Assembly (NCBI RefSeq): GCF_900129575.1
Contig: NZ_FQWE01000005.1
Coordinates: 186,001 to 250,000, forward strand
Length of the DNA stretch: 64,000 nucleotides
Source of the DNA: Flavobacterium segetis
GTDB taxonomy: Bacteria > Bacteroidota > Bacteroidia > Flavobacteriales > Flavobacteriaceae
Direction: 5' to 3'
Part shown: piece by piece, positions 35,699 to 44,297 of the stretch
Layout of the letters: each line of letters begins with the position of its first letter
How positions within the stretch are numbered: the stretch's first letter is position 1
Program-made: the position numbers and the translations under genes
The notes under the pieces: model-generated
Told to the model about the DNA's origin: nothing
The model's input: the letters and a program-made list of their open reading frames with translations, nothing else
Database searches by the model: none

Positions 35699-36916
35699 AT
35701 GAATCAATCCTATATAATAGATGCAATCCGAACCCCAATTGGAAGTTTTGGAGGAAGTTTATCCACTCTTAGAGCCGATGATTTAGCAGCTTTAACCATT
35801 CGAGAATTAGTAAAACGGAATCCAAATATTCCTGTCGAAATGATTGACGAAGTGATTCTTGGAAATCACAATCAGGCAGGAGAAGACAATAGAAATGTGG
35901 CACGAATGGCTTCATTACTAGCAGGATTACCATTTACTGTTCCTGCTCAAACGGTAAATCGTCTCTGTGCCTCAGGAATGTCAGCCATTATTGATGCTTC
36001 AAGAAGTATCCAAGTTGGAGATGCTGATATCATGATTGCAGGCGGGATGGAACACATGACAAGAAGTCCTTGGGTGATTTCTAAAACTTCAAAACCCTTT
36101 GGAAATGATGTTCAAATGTATGATTCTAGTTTTGGATGGCGTTTTGTGAATCCAAAAATGCAGACCATGTACGGAACAGATCCTATGGGAGTTACTGCCG
36201 AAAATTTAGTAGAACTTTATAAAATAAGTAGAGAAGATCAGGATTTATTTGCTTTTAGTTCACAGCAGAAAGCATTTGCAGCGCAGCAAAACGGTCGTTT
36301 GGCAGAAGAAATTATTACTGTTGAACTTATTGATAAAAAAGGGAATATTACGGTATTTGGTAAAGATGAATTTGTAAAGGGTAATACTACTCTTGAAAAA
36401 CTAGCGACTTTAAGAGCCGCTTTTAAAAGAGAAAATGGAACCGTTACTGCAGGAAATTCTTCTGGATTGAATGATGGTTCTGCCGCATTATTTTTAGCTT
36501 CGGAACATGCGATAAAAAAATATAATTTAATTCCTAAAGCTAGAATTGTAGCTTCGGCAGTTGTGGGAGTTGAGCCTCGTTTAATGGGAATTGGTCCCGT
36601 AGGAGCGACTCAAAAAGCACTTAAAAAAGCAGGACTTACATTAAATGATATTGATATTATAGAGTTAAATGAAGCCTTTGCAGCGCAATCACTGGCCTGT
36701 TCTAGAGCTTTAGGGTTGGCAGATGATGATGTGAGAATTAATCCTAATGGTGGCGCTATTGCCTTTGGTCATCCCCTTGGAATGTCTGGAACTCGAATCA
36801 TTCAAACGGCTACTATCGAACTTCAAAAGCAAAATAAAAGATATGCACTTTGTACCATGTGCATTGGAGTAGGAATGGGTTATGCTGTTATTATTGAAAA
36901 TGTGAATATTAGATAG
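35699..36916 (+). CDS. pcaF: 3-oxoadipyl-CoA thiolase
   Basis: A 405-residue thiolase that splits 3-oxoadipyl-CoA into succinyl-CoA and acetyl-CoA, the last step of the pathway. Nucleophilic cysteine C90 in NRLCASGMSAI, the conserved NEAFAAQ, NPNGGAIAFGHPLGMSG with catalytic histidine, and the second active-site cysteine in CTMCIGVGMG are all present. It starts seven bases after the CoA-transferase gene, is the last gene of the pca-pob operon, and carries no sign of decay. Confidence 0.93.
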   Translation: MNQSYIIDAIRTPIGSFGGSLSTLRADDLAALTIRELVKRNPNIPVEMIDEVILGNHNQAGEDNRNVARMASLLAGLPFTVPAQTVNRLCASGMSAIIDASRSIQVGDADIMIAGGMEHMTRSPWVISKTSKPFGNDVQMYDSSFGWRFVNPKMQTMYGTDPMGVTAENLVELYKISREDQDLFAFSSQQKAFAAQQNGRLAEEIITVELIDKKGNITVFGKDEFVKGNTTLEKLATLRAAFKRENGTVTAGNSSGLNDGSAALFLASEHAIKKYNLIPKARIVASAVVGVEPRLMGIGPVGATQKALKKAGLTLNDIDIIELNEAFAAQSLACSRALGLADDDVRINPNGGAIAFGHPLGMSGTRIIQTATIELQKQNKRYALCTMCIGVGMGYAVIIENVNIR

Positions 36917-37411
36917 AGTTGGGAATGTGGTTTAATGAAGTACTATTTGTGATCTTAATTTATAATTATTTCGATAAAGAGAAATTAATTTTATCGATCT
37001 AGATAAATCATAGGAGAGGAAGCTTGATGCTGAATTATTAGATTGTTAATTCTTCTTTTTTTAAGCTTTGTAAAAGTTTATGAAAATATGGTAGTGAAAT
37101 TATTTATTTACAGAACCTCATTCAATTAGTTCAACTTTCAGTATTTTTTTAATAAAGTATAGATATTCAATTTTATGAATAGATTGAAATGTCTAATTGT
37201 GGATATCTTTTACCCTGTTAAAAAAAAGAAATATTTAAAATTTTATTACTTTTTTTTGTAAATGAAGTCAAGTTATATTAGTAGTCACTTTGCGTATTGT
37301 TCTTTTTTTTTGATATTGTAATTTATATATATTACATGGAAAAGCTCATAAAGTGTCAAGCACTAGAAAATTGCGGAAAAGAATTTTACATAAAATTCTA
37401 CCACTTAACAT
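36917..37411. other. AT-rich intergenic region between pcaF and the PAP2 gene
   Basis: Nearly 500 bases with no supported gene. Two small inverted repeats are visible: TCGATAAA (36971-36978) with TTTATCGA (36990-36997), 54 bases after pcaF, without a T run; and AGAATTTTA-CA-TAAAATTCT (37380-37399) near the 3' end of the minus-strand PAP2 gene, followed on that strand by TTTTC, which may be its terminator. The rest is homopolymer-rich. Confidence 0.45.
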
Positions 37412-38149
37412 TTAGAATTTACTGATTACTCCAATTCCTGTTTGCTTTCCGTTATAAAAAGGAGCAACCATAAGAGCCGCTTTTGTTTCTTTTTGGAAAA
37501 GTAGTTTTTGCATTTTTGGATATATCCAATAGGCGGTTTTTGTACATAAAATACCAATTCCAGCACCAGCTGCAACATCAGTTAACCAATGACGATCATT
37601 GTACATTCTAAAGAATCCTGTACCTGTGGCTATTATATATCCTGAAATTCCATACCAAATAGAAACATCCTTGTACTCTTGCCAAAGAAATTCGGCGCCT
37701 GCAAATGCCGTTGCTGTATGACCTGAAGGAAAAGAATTAAATGAGGAACCATCTGGACGTTGCACATGAGTAAGGTTTTTTAAAGGTAGCGTTGTAGCGG
37801 CAACTAATAAATAAGAAGTCGCTAAAATGAGAGATCTGTCTTTAAAATTACTTTTACCTTTTATACCCACCATATTTAATCCGTAGACTGAAGCTGCTGG
37901 AAGGTATTGTGTAAAATCGTCGATCGTTATTTTATGATCAATATTTTCAGTAACCTCTTCTTTAATTTCTACATTTAAATTTTTAAGTGCATCACTCTCA
38001 ATGCCAATTATCCCGTAACTAATAAGCACCGTGGGAATAATCAATTGTTTATAAGAGATTTTTTTAGTGGTAATAGAATCATTTTTAACTTCCTGCGCAA
38101 AGATTGATTGAAAGCATATTAATGTTAATAAAAGAAATTTGAGATTCAT
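37412..38149 (-). CDS. PAP2 superfamily phosphatase
   Basis: A 245-residue envelope protein with a signal sequence (about 1-18, ending SIFAQ). Three PAP2 motifs are readable: KNLTHVQRP (KxxxxxxRP), SFPSGHTATAF (PSGH) and RMYNDRHWLTDVAAGAGIG (SRxxxxxHxxxD-like), so an active vanadium-haloperoxidase-fold phosphatase is expected, probably acting on a lipid phosphate or undecaprenyl pyrophosphate at the periplasmic face. It is divergent from the two-component genes across 158 bases containing a direct-repeat site, so the two could be co-regulated. Confidence 0.85.
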   Translation of the reverse strand: MNLKFLLLTLICFQSIFAQEVKNDSITTKKISYKQLIIPTVLISYGIIGIESDALKNLNVEIKEEVTENIDHKITIDDFTQYLPAASVYGLNMVGIKGKSNFKDRSLILATSYLLVAATTLPLKNLTHVQRPDGSSFNSFPSGHTATAFAGAEFLWQEYKDVSIWYGISGYIIATGTGFFRMYNDRHWLTDVAAGAGIGILCTKTAYWIYPKMQKLLFQKETKAALMVAPFYNGKQTGIGVISKF

Positions 38150-38244
38150 TATTTTTAATTAAGGCGGTTAAATTTTTTGAGGGTAAATAATTAATCCTCA
38201 AATATCAATTTCAATTCTGTAGTAAATCTGTATTTTTGAAAGGC

Positions 38245-38284
38245 GATAGATTTACGATAGATTTAGGGTCTACTTTTACTTTTG
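38245..38284 (+). promoter_or_regulatory. Direct-repeat operator and -7 element of the two-component operon
   Basis: GATAGATTT occurs twice, 38245-38253 and 38256-38264, giving TAGATTT copies with 11 bp period. Thirteen bases after the second copy is TACTTTTG (38277-38284), a perfect TAnnTTTG -7 match, 23 bases before the response regulator start. The repeat covers the -33 zone, as for an OmpR-type activator site. The same TAGATTT-N4-TAGATTY pattern is found at 40251 and 41568. Confidence 0.6.
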
Positions 38285-38307
38285 AATTATTTACTTAAAT
38301 TTAATTT

Positions 38308-38988
38308 ATGAAAATCTTAGTTGTTGAAGACGAAATTGAAATGCAAAAAAGTATTATTCGATACCTAACGCTTGAAAAGAACATAGTTGAGGTGGCTAAT
38401 GATTTTAATAGTGCGTATGAAAAAATACAGTTGTACGAATATGATTGTGTTTTGTTAGATATTACTTTACCTAATGGCAATGGTTTAGATTTAATAAAAA
38501 CCATTAAAAATAGCAGACCAAAAACAGGAATTATTATTATTTCAGCCAAAAATTCATTCGACGATAAAATAGACGGATTGAATTTAGGAGCGGATGATTA
38601 CTTGCCAAAACCGTTTCATTTACCAGAGCTAAACGCTCGAATCAAAGCATTGATTAGACGCAATAATTTTGATGGAGTTGATGTCATCGTTATTAACGAA
38701 ATCACTTTATACCCAGGTGAAAGAAAAATCTTGATTAACAACAATCTGGTTAATTTAACTTCAAAAGAGTTTGATTTATTAGTATATTTTATTGCTAATA
38801 AAAATAGAGTAATTCAAAAAAATGCCTTGGTAGAACACCTCTGGGGAGATAATGCTGATCAATTTGATAATTTTGATTTTATCTACAATCACGTAAAAAA
38901 TCTTAGAAAAAAACTACTTGCAGCCCATTGTAGTGATTACATTCAATCCATTTATGGCATAGGCTATACTTTTAAAACGGAACTATGA
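38308..38988 (+). CDS. OmpR/PhoB-type response regulator
   Basis: A 226-residue regulator. Receiver domain: acidic pocket VVEDEIEM, phosphoacceptor D51 in VLLDITLPNGNGL, conserved lysine in DYLPKPFHLPEL. C-terminal winged helix (about 130-225): LTSKEFDLLVYFIANKNRV and YNHVKNLRKKL, YIQSIYGIGYTF. Partner kinase follows with a 4-base ATGA overlap. OmpR-type proteins bind 10-11 bp direct repeats; a matching repeat lies upstream of this gene and of the next two transcription units. Confidence 0.93.
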   Translation: MKILVVEDEIEMQKSIIRYLTLEKNIVEVANDFNSAYEKIQLYEYDCVLLDITLPNGNGLDLIKTIKNSRPKTGIIIISAKNSFDDKIDGLNLGADDYLPKPFHLPELNARIKALIRRNNFDGVDVIVINEITLYPGERKILINNNLVNLTSKEFDLLVYFIANKNRVIQKNALVEHLWGDNADQFDNFDFIYNHVKNLRKKLLAAHCSDYIQSIYGIGYTFKTEL

Positions 38989-40253
38989 ATTTACTAACAA
39001 AAACAAGCCGATATTATATCCTTTATACCATTCCGGTAATTTTAATTTCTGCTATTTTCATCTATTTTTTTCTTCTCAATGAAATTGGAGAAAGTAATGA
39101 ATCCATTTTATTAACGAGAGTTAAAGTAATTGAAAATTATATTGCAAAAGGAGATGATACTGTTTTAAATGTATTTGAAATCAATAACGAAGTTTACGTA
39201 AAAGAAATAGAAAAGAATCGTATTATTCCACAAACTATAAAAGATACTTTGATGTATTCTGAGATTGAAAAAGAATACATTTCGAATAAAATTATTGTCT
39301 TAAATTCTATCGTAAATGGGAAAAATTATCAGGTAAAAGTTTGGAAGAGTACCATAGAATATGATGAATTAATGGAAGTAGTCTTTGTCGTGTTTACATT
39401 ATTGTTAGTATTACTTTTTCTTGTTAACCTATACATTAACAGTAAGGTTTCTAAACTTATTTGGGAACCTTTTAAAGATACCTTAGTCTATATAAAGGAT
39501 TTCAATGTTAATACAAAGGTCTATAAAAAATTAGAACCTAATGAAATTACAGAATTCAACGAATTAAACTCTTCTTTAAATCACATGACTTCAAAAATTA
39601 TTAATGATTATAAAAACCAGAAAAAGTTCGGGGAAAATGCCTCACATGAATTTCAAACTCCATTAGCTATAATAAAAGGTAAAATAGATTTACTACTGCA
39701 AGAAAACTCGTTGAATGAAGAAACGATGAAGTTGCTAGTTTCGATTGAAGAGGCAACAAGCCGTTTAAGTAGAGTAAATAAATCATTATTATTACTTTCT
39801 AAAATAGAAAATCAACAGTACGAAAAAACAGATACGGTCGCGCTACTCCCTTTAATTGAAAAAGTTAGAATGGTAAATGAGGATTTCATTGGACATAAAA
39901 ACTTGCAGTTTGTTTGTAAAGTGACTGAGGAGTTTAATTTTAGAATTAATTCAGAATTGTGTTTTATTTTAATTAATAATTTAATTCAAAATGCTGTAAG
40001 ACATAATTATAAAAATGGACAAATTACTATTTCGACAAAAGAAGAAACACTACTTATTAGCAATACTGGTGCATTAGAACCTTTAGATGAATCTACTATT
40101 TATGAACGTTTTGAAAAAAAATCTTCTAATGCCAATTCTGTAGGTTTAGGACTAGCGATAGTAAAAGAAATCGCAGAAGCTAATTCGCTTACAGTTTTAT
40201 ATAAATATGAAAACTATGAACATATTTTTTCTTTAAATCAATTTAAGAGATAG
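38985..40253 (+). CDS. Sensor histidine kinase
   Basis: A 422-residue membrane kinase. Two transmembrane segments (about 10-30 and 130-150) flank a short periplasmic region of roughly 100 residues. The HisKA domain carries H221 in ENASHEFQTPLAIIKGK; the ATPase domain has N box NNLIQNAVRHNYKNG and G2 box SVGLGLAIVKEIAEAN, while the G1 region is degenerate (LISNTGALEPLDES), as often in Bacteroidota kinases. Stop lies within a repeated regulatory site of the following gene (40251-40268). Signal unknown. Confidence 0.92.
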   Translation: MNLLTKTSRYYILYTIPVILISAIFIYFFLLNEIGESNESILLTRVKVIENYIAKGDDTVLNVFEINNEVYVKEIEKNRIIPQTIKDTLMYSEIEKEYISNKIIVLNSIVNGKNYQVKVWKSTIEYDELMEVVFVVFTLLLVLLFLVNLYINSKVSKLIWEPFKDTLVYIKDFNVNTKVYKKLEPNEITEFNELNSSLNHMTSKIINDYKNQKKFGENASHEFQTPLAIIKGKIDLLLQENSLNEETMKLLVSIEEATSRLSRVNKSLLLLSKIENQQYEKTDTVALLPLIEKVRMVNEDFIGHKNLQFVCKVTEEFNFRINSELCFILINNLIQNAVRHNYKNGQITISTKEETLLISNTGALEPLDESTIYERFEKKSSNANSVGLGLAIVKEIAEANSLTVLYKYENYEHIFSLNQFKR

Positions 40254-40268
40254 ATTTGAAATAGATTC
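40251..40268 (+). promoter_or_regulatory. TAGATTT-N4-TAGATTC operator upstream of the serine hydrolase gene
   Basis: TAGATTT (40251-40257) and TAGATTC (40262-40268), 11 bp period, 43 bases before the ATG at 40311. The surrounding bases (TAGATTTGAAATAGATTCAT) are identical to the site at 41568. The first copy overlaps the stop codon of the kinase gene. Confidence 0.5.
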
Positions 40269-40310
40269 ATAGCAGTTGTTTATTTACTAATTTTAAAACA
40301 CGTAATCAAA

Positions 40311-41465
40311 GTGATGAAAAGCAAAATAAATTTTTTACTCTTGGTGATAATTATGGTAGCGATTTCATCTTGCGATGTTTTTAATACTATGCGATTTGGT
40401 GCATTACCAGGTCAGAATGACTTTTCTCATTTTCCTCAAAGGAAGATTGAAAACCAGTCGCCAGTTTTTAAATTTATCAAACCAGATAAAGACTATAAAT
40501 TAGGGCAAGTGATTGGTTTGACCAATAAGTCATTAAATCCAACTAATGTTGCTCTCGATACCTTCGTAAAACTACACAATACAATTTCATTTTTAATCAT
40601 TAGGAATGATACTATTTTATATGAAAAGTATGCCGGTAAATACGCGGATACTTCCTTAATATCTTCGTTTTCTATGGTCAAGCCAATGGTTTCTACATTG
40701 ATAGGAATAGCAATCGATGAAGGAAAAATTAAAAGCGTGGATAATCCCATCACTGATTATTTACCAGAACTTAAAAGTAAGCAAGGATTTGATAAGATTA
40801 CAATAAAAAACTTACTTCAACATACTTCAGGAATCAAATTTTCAGATCAGGAATTTAATATTGTTTCAGATAATGCAGAATTTTATTGGGGGCACGATTT
40901 AAGAAAAGAAATATCAGCATTAACTATTAAAACTGCACCTAATATTGAGTTTCATTATAGCAGTGCAAACACCCAGTTGTTAGCCTTAATTATTGAAAGA
41001 GTAACATATAATCCTGTTTCAAATTACTTAGAGACTAAAATATGGAAGCCATTAGGAATGGAAGCAGCCGCTTACTGGAGTTTAGATAAGATGGGCGATG
41101 GAAGTATGGAAAAAGCTTTTTGTTGTCTACAAGCTAGGACAGTTGATTTTGCTAAATTTGGCAGATTATATCTTAACAAAGGAAATTGGGAAGGCAATCA
41201 AATTATTTCAAAAGAGTGGGTCGAGCAATCAACACATTCAGATCCTAAGAATAATAATAGACATTTTTATAATTATAATTGGGGTATTGGACCTGTAAAA
41301 TATAATAGTTTCTATGCGGTTGGACTATATGGTCAATACTTGTACCTCTATCCAGAAAAGAACATTCAAATTATTAGACTTGGAGGTTCCTCACTTTCGT
41401 ATAATCCAAATTATTGGCAAGATATTTTTATCCAAATTATTGATCAGTTAAATATGTTAAAGTAA
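40311..41465 (+). CDS. Serine hydrolase, class C beta-lactamase family, lipoprotein
   Basis: A 384-residue penicillin-binding-protein-fold hydrolase with a lipobox signal (AISSC at about 17-21), so it is probably membrane anchored. Active-site SxxK is S121-x-x-K124 in SSFSMVKPM; the second motif is YSS in HYSSANTQ, replacing the usual YxN, and a conserved HTSGI segment lies between. Substrate unknown; family members include esterases and D-peptidases. A copy of the two-component operator lies directly upstream, so it is a likely target of the neighbouring response regulator. Confidence 0.85.
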   Translation: MMKSKINFLLLVIIMVAISSCDVFNTMRFGALPGQNDFSHFPQRKIENQSPVFKFIKPDKDYKLGQVIGLTNKSLNPTNVALDTFVKLHNTISFLIIRNDTILYEKYAGKYADTSLISSFSMVKPMVSTLIGIAIDEGKIKSVDNPITDYLPELKSKQGFDKITIKNLLQHTSGIKFSDQEFNIVSDNAEFYWGHDLRKEISALTIKTAPNIEFHYSSANTQLLALIIERVTYNPVSNYLETKIWKPLGMEAAAYWSLDKMGDGSMEKAFCCLQARTVDFAKFGRLYLNKGNWEGNQIISKEWVEQSTHSDPKNNNRHFYNYNWGIGPVKYNSFYAVGLYGQYLYLYPEKNIQIIRLGGSSLSYNPNYWQDIFIQIIDQLNMLK

Positions 41466-41567
41466 ATAATGATATATATTATTGCGTAAAATCTCGTTTT
41501 TCGATTTTATTTAAAAGATTAAATAGGAATCAAAAAACATTTATTTTCCTGCAGCCAGTTTAAAGAA

Positions 41568-41585
41568 TAGATTTGAAATAGATTC
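41568..41585 (+). promoter_or_regulatory. TAGATTT-N4-TAGATTC operator upstream of the PepSY-like gene
   Basis: TAGATTT (41568-41574) and TAGATTC (41579-41585), 40 bases before the ATG at 41625. Same 11 bp period and 20 identical bases as the site at 40251. With the site at 38245 this makes three copies within 3.4 kb, each ahead of a separate gene. Confidence 0.5.
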
Positions 41586-41624
41586 ATGATAGACCTTTGT
41601 TTAATAATTTAAAAAGCAATAATC

Positions 41625-42059
41625 ATGAAAAATTTAATTTTAGTTGCCACTATGGCAATAAGTACAGTAGGATTTGCACAAAATAAAGAAAAAAAAGAAG
41701 TACCTACAGTGGTTAATGAGGCTTTTCAAAAAGAATATCCAAATACAAAAGTAGACTGGAATATTGAAAAGGACAGTTTTGAGGCAGAGTTTAAAATGAA
41801 TGGAAAGAACGCTTCTGCGGACTATGATAAAGCAGGACATAAATTGGCTATAGAAATTGCAATAAAAGAAACGGAAATGCCTGCTAAGGCGCTAGCCTAT
41901 ATAGCAACCACTTATCCTAATAAAAAAATTAAAGAAACTGCTAAAATTACAGATGACAAAAATGTAGTTACTTATGAAGCGGAGGTTAAAATTGATGGAA
42001 AAGACATGGATTTAATCTTTGATGTTTCTGGTAAATTTTTAAAACTTTTAAAAGGATAA
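41625..42059 (+). CDS. Secreted PepSY-like domain protein
   Basis: A 144-residue exported protein with a signal peptide (about 1-18, ending GFAQ). The mature part contains two copies of a PepSY-like unit: VNEAFQKEYPNTKVDWNIEKD...FEAEFKMNGKNASADYDKAG and LAYIATTYPNKKIKETAKITDD...YEAEVKIDGKDMDLIFDVSG. Such small periplasmic domains are found in Bacteroidota under control of two-component systems and may bind or buffer a ligand or act as inhibitors; the role is not established. It has its own operator copy and a strong terminator downstream. Confidence 0.82.
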   Translation: MKNLILVATMAISTVGFAQNKEKKEVPTVVNEAFQKEYPNTKVDWNIEKDSFEAEFKMNGKNASADYDKAGHKLAIEIAIKETEMPAKALAYIATTYPNKKIKETAKITDDKNVVTYEAEVKIDGKDMDLIFDVSGKFLKLLKG

Positions 42060-42088
42060 TAATTTAGTGATATTTAATACCCTTATGA

Positions 42089-42124
42089 TTAGAACATCTT
42101 TTAAACAAGGTGTTCTAATTTTTT
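42089..42124 (+). terminator. Rho-independent terminator after the PepSY-like gene
   Basis: TTAGAACATCTT and AAGGTGTTCTAA form a 12 bp stem with one G-T pair around TTAAAC, followed by six T (42119-42124). It separates the PepSY-like gene from the TolC-adaptor-RND operon. Confidence 0.85.
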
Positions 42125-42136
42125 ATCTTTTAACCT

Positions 42137-43378
42137 ATGCGAATTTTTTTACTCTTCATAACGACACTTATTTCAATTGCTTCTTTTTCACAAAAAAGAG
42201 AGGTGAATTTTTTTATAGAAAAAGCACTTTTAAATACCGCTTTATGGAACGATTTGAATAATCAATCTAGTTCTTTAACAATAGATAGTTTATTGTATAA
42301 AGCCAATTTAAAACCACAATTGAGTGCTAATTTAACTGGCAATTATGCGCCTGTAATTAATAATTTCGGATATGATACCGCCATTACTAATGGTCAAAAC
42401 GTAAATGGAATAGTGAGCTATTCGCAAAAGATATTTGGTAAAAGCCAAAAAAACATTCAACTTGGCGCCATCACTTTATTAAAAGAAAAAGTAGATTTTA
42501 ATAAAAAAATTACTTCAAATGATATTAAAAAAGCAATCCGACTGCAATATATCGTTGCTTTTTCGGATTATAATCAGTATCTAAATCTTCAACAACAGTT
42601 TGGTTTATTGAATAGTGAGTTAGAAATTCTAAAAAAATTCACTCAAAAATCAATATATAAACAAACGGATTATCTCCTTTTTTTAGCTTCGGTTAAGCAA
42701 CAGGAAATTGTGATGCTTCAAATGAAAAATCAATTTGAGAATGATTTGCAAATATTAAATTACCTATCGGGCACGAATGAAAAATCGAATATCGTATTAA
42801 TTCATCCTCAAATCGAATTAAAACAAGCCATTAATGCGGAAACGTCTGTTTTCAACCAACAATTTAAAATTGATAGTTTAAGTATTGAGAATCAAAAGCA
42901 AAATATTTCAAATACTTATAAACCGTCTTTAACCATATTAGCAGATGCAGGTTATATTTCTACTTTAACAGGGCAATATTACAAGCATTTTGGTAGTGCT
43001 GTTGGCCTTAATCTTTCCGTACCTATTTATGATGGGAATCAAAGAAAACTGCAGATTACAAAAAATGAATTAGCATCAGAAACGAACGCTGCTTACAAAA
43101 GACAATTTGAGCGACAGTTTAAACAACAGCAAGAGCAGTTAATGTTAAAATTAACTCAGAACGAAATGATGAATGAGCAATTGCAATCACAGTTAAAAAT
43201 TAATAAAACATTGCTTGACGCTTTTAATAAACTTTTAGTTACTGGAAATGCAATGATACCTGATTTCGTGATTGCTTTAGGTAATTCCTTAAACATTACA
43301 AATGCAATTGCTCAAAATAATATGACAAGATTACTATTGATTAATGAACTTAATTATTGGAATACAAATGAAAAATAA
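42137..43378 (+). CDS. TolC family outer-membrane efflux channel
   Basis: A 413-residue exported protein (signal about 1-18, ending ASFSQ) with two long coiled-coil regions and strands separated as in the TolC fold; NLSVPIYDGNQRKLQITKNEL is the typical segment of the second repeat. It is the outer-membrane part of the tripartite efflux pump completed by the next two genes. It follows a terminator by only 12 bases, so its promoter must lie within or upstream of that hairpin region, or read-through occurs. Confidence 0.87.
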   Translation: MRIFLLFITTLISIASFSQKREVNFFIEKALLNTALWNDLNNQSSSLTIDSLLYKANLKPQLSANLTGNYAPVINNFGYDTAITNGQNVNGIVSYSQKIFGKSQKNIQLGAITLLKEKVDFNKKITSNDIKKAIRLQYIVAFSDYNQYLNLQQQFGLLNSELEILKKFTQKSIYKQTDYLLFLASVKQQEIVMLQMKNQFENDLQILNYLSGTNEKSNIVLIHPQIELKQAINAETSVFNQQFKIDSLSIENQKQNISNTYKPSLTILADAGYISTLTGQYYKHFGSAVGLNLSVPIYDGNQRKLQITKNELASETNAAYKRQFERQFKQQQEQLMLKLTQNEMMNEQLQSQLKINKTLLDAFNKLLVTGNAMIPDFVIALGNSLNITNAIAQNNMTRLLLINELNYWNTNEK

Positions 43379-44297
43379 TATAATTATACTTTTTTCAATG
43401 GTGCTATTTTCTATGTTGTTGCAATCTTGTAATAAAAAAGAAACTGCAGTAATGGAGACTGAAACCATTATTCCTGTTATTGTAACTACAGTTGATAATA
43501 AAGGAATTGACGATTTTGAAGAAGTTTCAGGAACAGTTTCTTACATTGTTAAAACACCAATAAAGGCTATCATTACTGGTTATGTTACGGCTGTCAATAC
43601 TACTACGAATGATAAAGTTACTAAAGGAAAGCGACTGTTTTCGATAAAAACTAAGGAGTCCATTGCACTAGGTGATGATGTGAATAAATTAGATCCGAAG
43701 TTGCATTTTGGAACTGCGGTTTCAATTGCATCAAGTTCCAATGGCTTTATTACTGCTGTAAATGTTGAAAATGGAAACTATGTGCAAGAAGGAGATGTAT
43801 TAGCAGTTATTAATGATTCGGATAATTATGGTGTCGTTATTAACGTTCCTTTCGAATTAAAAAAGTATGTTTCTCTAAACCAACAATTATCAGTTTACTT
43901 ACCTGATGGCATATCAATTTCTGCAACAGTGAAGCAATTCATCCCTTCTGTAGATGCCACTTCGCAAATGCAAAGTATATTTTTAAAAATGAATTCTAGT
44001 GACATTTTACCTGAAAATTTGATTGTTTCGGTCCGTATTCCAAAATCGAATAAATCGAATATAATTACATTGCCAAAGACCGCTATTTTAAGTAATGAAA
44101 TAGAAACAGAGTATTGGGTTATGCTGCTCAAAAATGATTCTATCGCTATTAAAGTTCCTATTCAAATTGGGTTAAAAAACCAAGAAAGAACGGAAATTAT
44201 AAATCCGAAATTTAAAGTAACTGATCGAATAGTCACTTCTGGAAACTATGGAATAGGAGAGACCATCAAAGTGAAAATTATAAAAAGTGCCAAATAA
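43368..44297 (+). CDS. RND efflux periplasmic adaptor (membrane fusion protein), lipoprotein
   Basis: A 309-residue adaptor. The open frame begins at 43344, but the ATG at 43368 gives a proper lipoprotein signal (FSMLLQSC) and overlaps the TolC gene by 11 bases. The core has barrel-sandwich lipoyl-type halves: YIVKTPIKAIITGYVTAV and ASSSNGFITAVNVENGNYVQEGDVLAVI, as in HlyD/AcrA proteins. It lacks an extended alpha-hairpin, so it is short for the family. It connects the RND permease to the outer-membrane channel. Confidence 0.86.
   Translation: MKNNIIILFSMVLFSMLLQSCNKKETAVMETETIIPVIVTTVDNKGIDDFEEVSGTVSYIVKTPIKAIITGYVTAVNTTTNDKVTKGKRLFSIKTKESIALGDDVNKLDPKLHFGTAVSIASSSNGFITAVNVENGNYVQEGDVLAVINDSDNYGVVINVPFELKKYVSLNQQLSVYLPDGISISATVKQFIPSVDATSQMQSIFLKMNSSDILPENLIVSVRIPKSNKSNIITLPKTAILSNEIETEYWVMLLKNDSIAIKVPIQIGLKNQERTEIINPKFKVTDRIVTSGNYGIGETIKVKIIKSAK

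Noticed and set aside
38301..38549. Minus-strand open frame opposite the response regulator
   Set aside because: Lies entirely over a clear receiver domain in another frame; no domain of its own.
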